Below, in pieces: positions 63,933 to 64,000 of a stretch of 64,000 nt of DNA (positions within the stretch are counted from its first letter, which is position 1; each line of letters begins with the position of its first letter). This stretch comes from Caulobacteraceae bacterium (GTDB taxonomy: Bacteria > Pseudomonadota > Alphaproteobacteria > Caulobacterales > Caulobacteraceae). Made by a program: the position numbers and the translations under genes. A model generated the notes under the pieces. That model did no database searches. It worked only from the letters and a program-made list of their open reading frames with translations, and was not told the DNA's origin. The DNA lies in assembly GCA_027489335.1 (NCBI GenBank), contig JAIXZX010000006.1, positions 18,501 through 82,500 on the forward strand. The letters are read 5' to 3'.

Positions 63933-64000
63933 AAAGTCCGTCCTTCATCGAGGTCGAACCTACCTTAGCCAACTGTCCGAATTTCCGGCGCCACCTCAGA

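Larger units (their letters stand above)
62694..63998 (-). mobile_element. Complete IS3-family insertion sequence
   Basis: The element is 1305 bp, with terminal inverted repeats that share TGAGGTGGCGCCGG at both ends (62694-62707 and 63985-63998) and further similarity inward (ACAGTT, GGCTAAGG, GGTTCG). It encodes OrfA and OrfB in the minus orientation. The left flank ends GAA and the two visible bases of the right flank are GA, consistent with a 3-bp target duplication. Both genes are intact, so it may still be active. Confidence 0.93.

Overview
The window is high-GC alphaproteobacterial chromosome, most likely from a Caulobacteraceae member (Caulobacter/Phenylobacterium type). I infer this from the protein families: a very large NAD-dependent glutamate dehydrogenase of GdhZ type, a CC0125/CC1285-type lipoprotein, DUF1674/SdhAF4, an hrcA-grpE pair divergent from rph, and GTTC-N7-GTTC LexA boxes. 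No database search was possible; all names rest on recognisable motifs and lengths.

Layout. 1-510 holds the start of an amidase. 597-8939 carries DNA replication and topology genes: gyrB and recF (minus), metE behind a cobalamin riboswitch (plus), a Qnr-like pentapeptide repeat protein (plus) and dnaN (minus). 9069-11684 holds grpE and hrcA (minus) facing away from rph (plus), whose stop codon lies in a palindromic intergenic repeat. 11898-13199 is a minus-strand group of small genes: a 35-aa protein, an XRE/DUF2975 pair and a 36-aa membrane peptide. 13301-19903 is a plus-strand housekeeping run: rdgB, hemW, rsmI, yraN, a SirB1-like gene, gshB and comM (with a LexA box). 19858-23731 is regulatory, with two uncharacterised genes, LuxR- and XRE-type regulators, an unusual overlapping ORF and a hybrid histidine kinase. 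23766-36445 holds an AmpG-like permease, a trypsin-like protease, a DUF350 protein, rlmN, an MDR oxidoreductase, two SDRs, an EamA transporter, a DUF1232 protein, a second hybrid kinase and a HerA-like ATPase. 36921-47376 holds gdhZ (plus) and the minus-strand series rsmB, rpe, heparinase-like and purH. 47460-58993 is mixed: sdhAF4, a Gly/Tyr/His-rich secreted protein, pyrF, marC, an SDR, kup, argG, a zinc alcohol dehydrogenase, a MAPEG protein, a TauE/SafE permease, a lipoprotein and a small acidic protein.

From 59166 to the right edge the window changes character. A 45-nt 3' piece of tRNA-Gly(GCC), cut in the anticodon loop and still followed by its terminator, marks the edge of an integrated element. 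To its right are a LexA box, an apparent toxin-immunity pair, an XRE repressor with a palindromic operator, a possible nuclease, an unknown gene, an excisionase-like gene and an ORF broken by a complete IS3-family element (62694-63998). The element should continue past 64000 to an intact tRNA-Gly and an integrase.

The best candidates for new biology are the SOS-linked toxin/immunity-like module in the tRNA-Gly island, the XRE-controlled nuclease-like gene beside it, the Qnr-like protein next to gyrB and dnaN, and the overlapping gene pair at 20852-21601.
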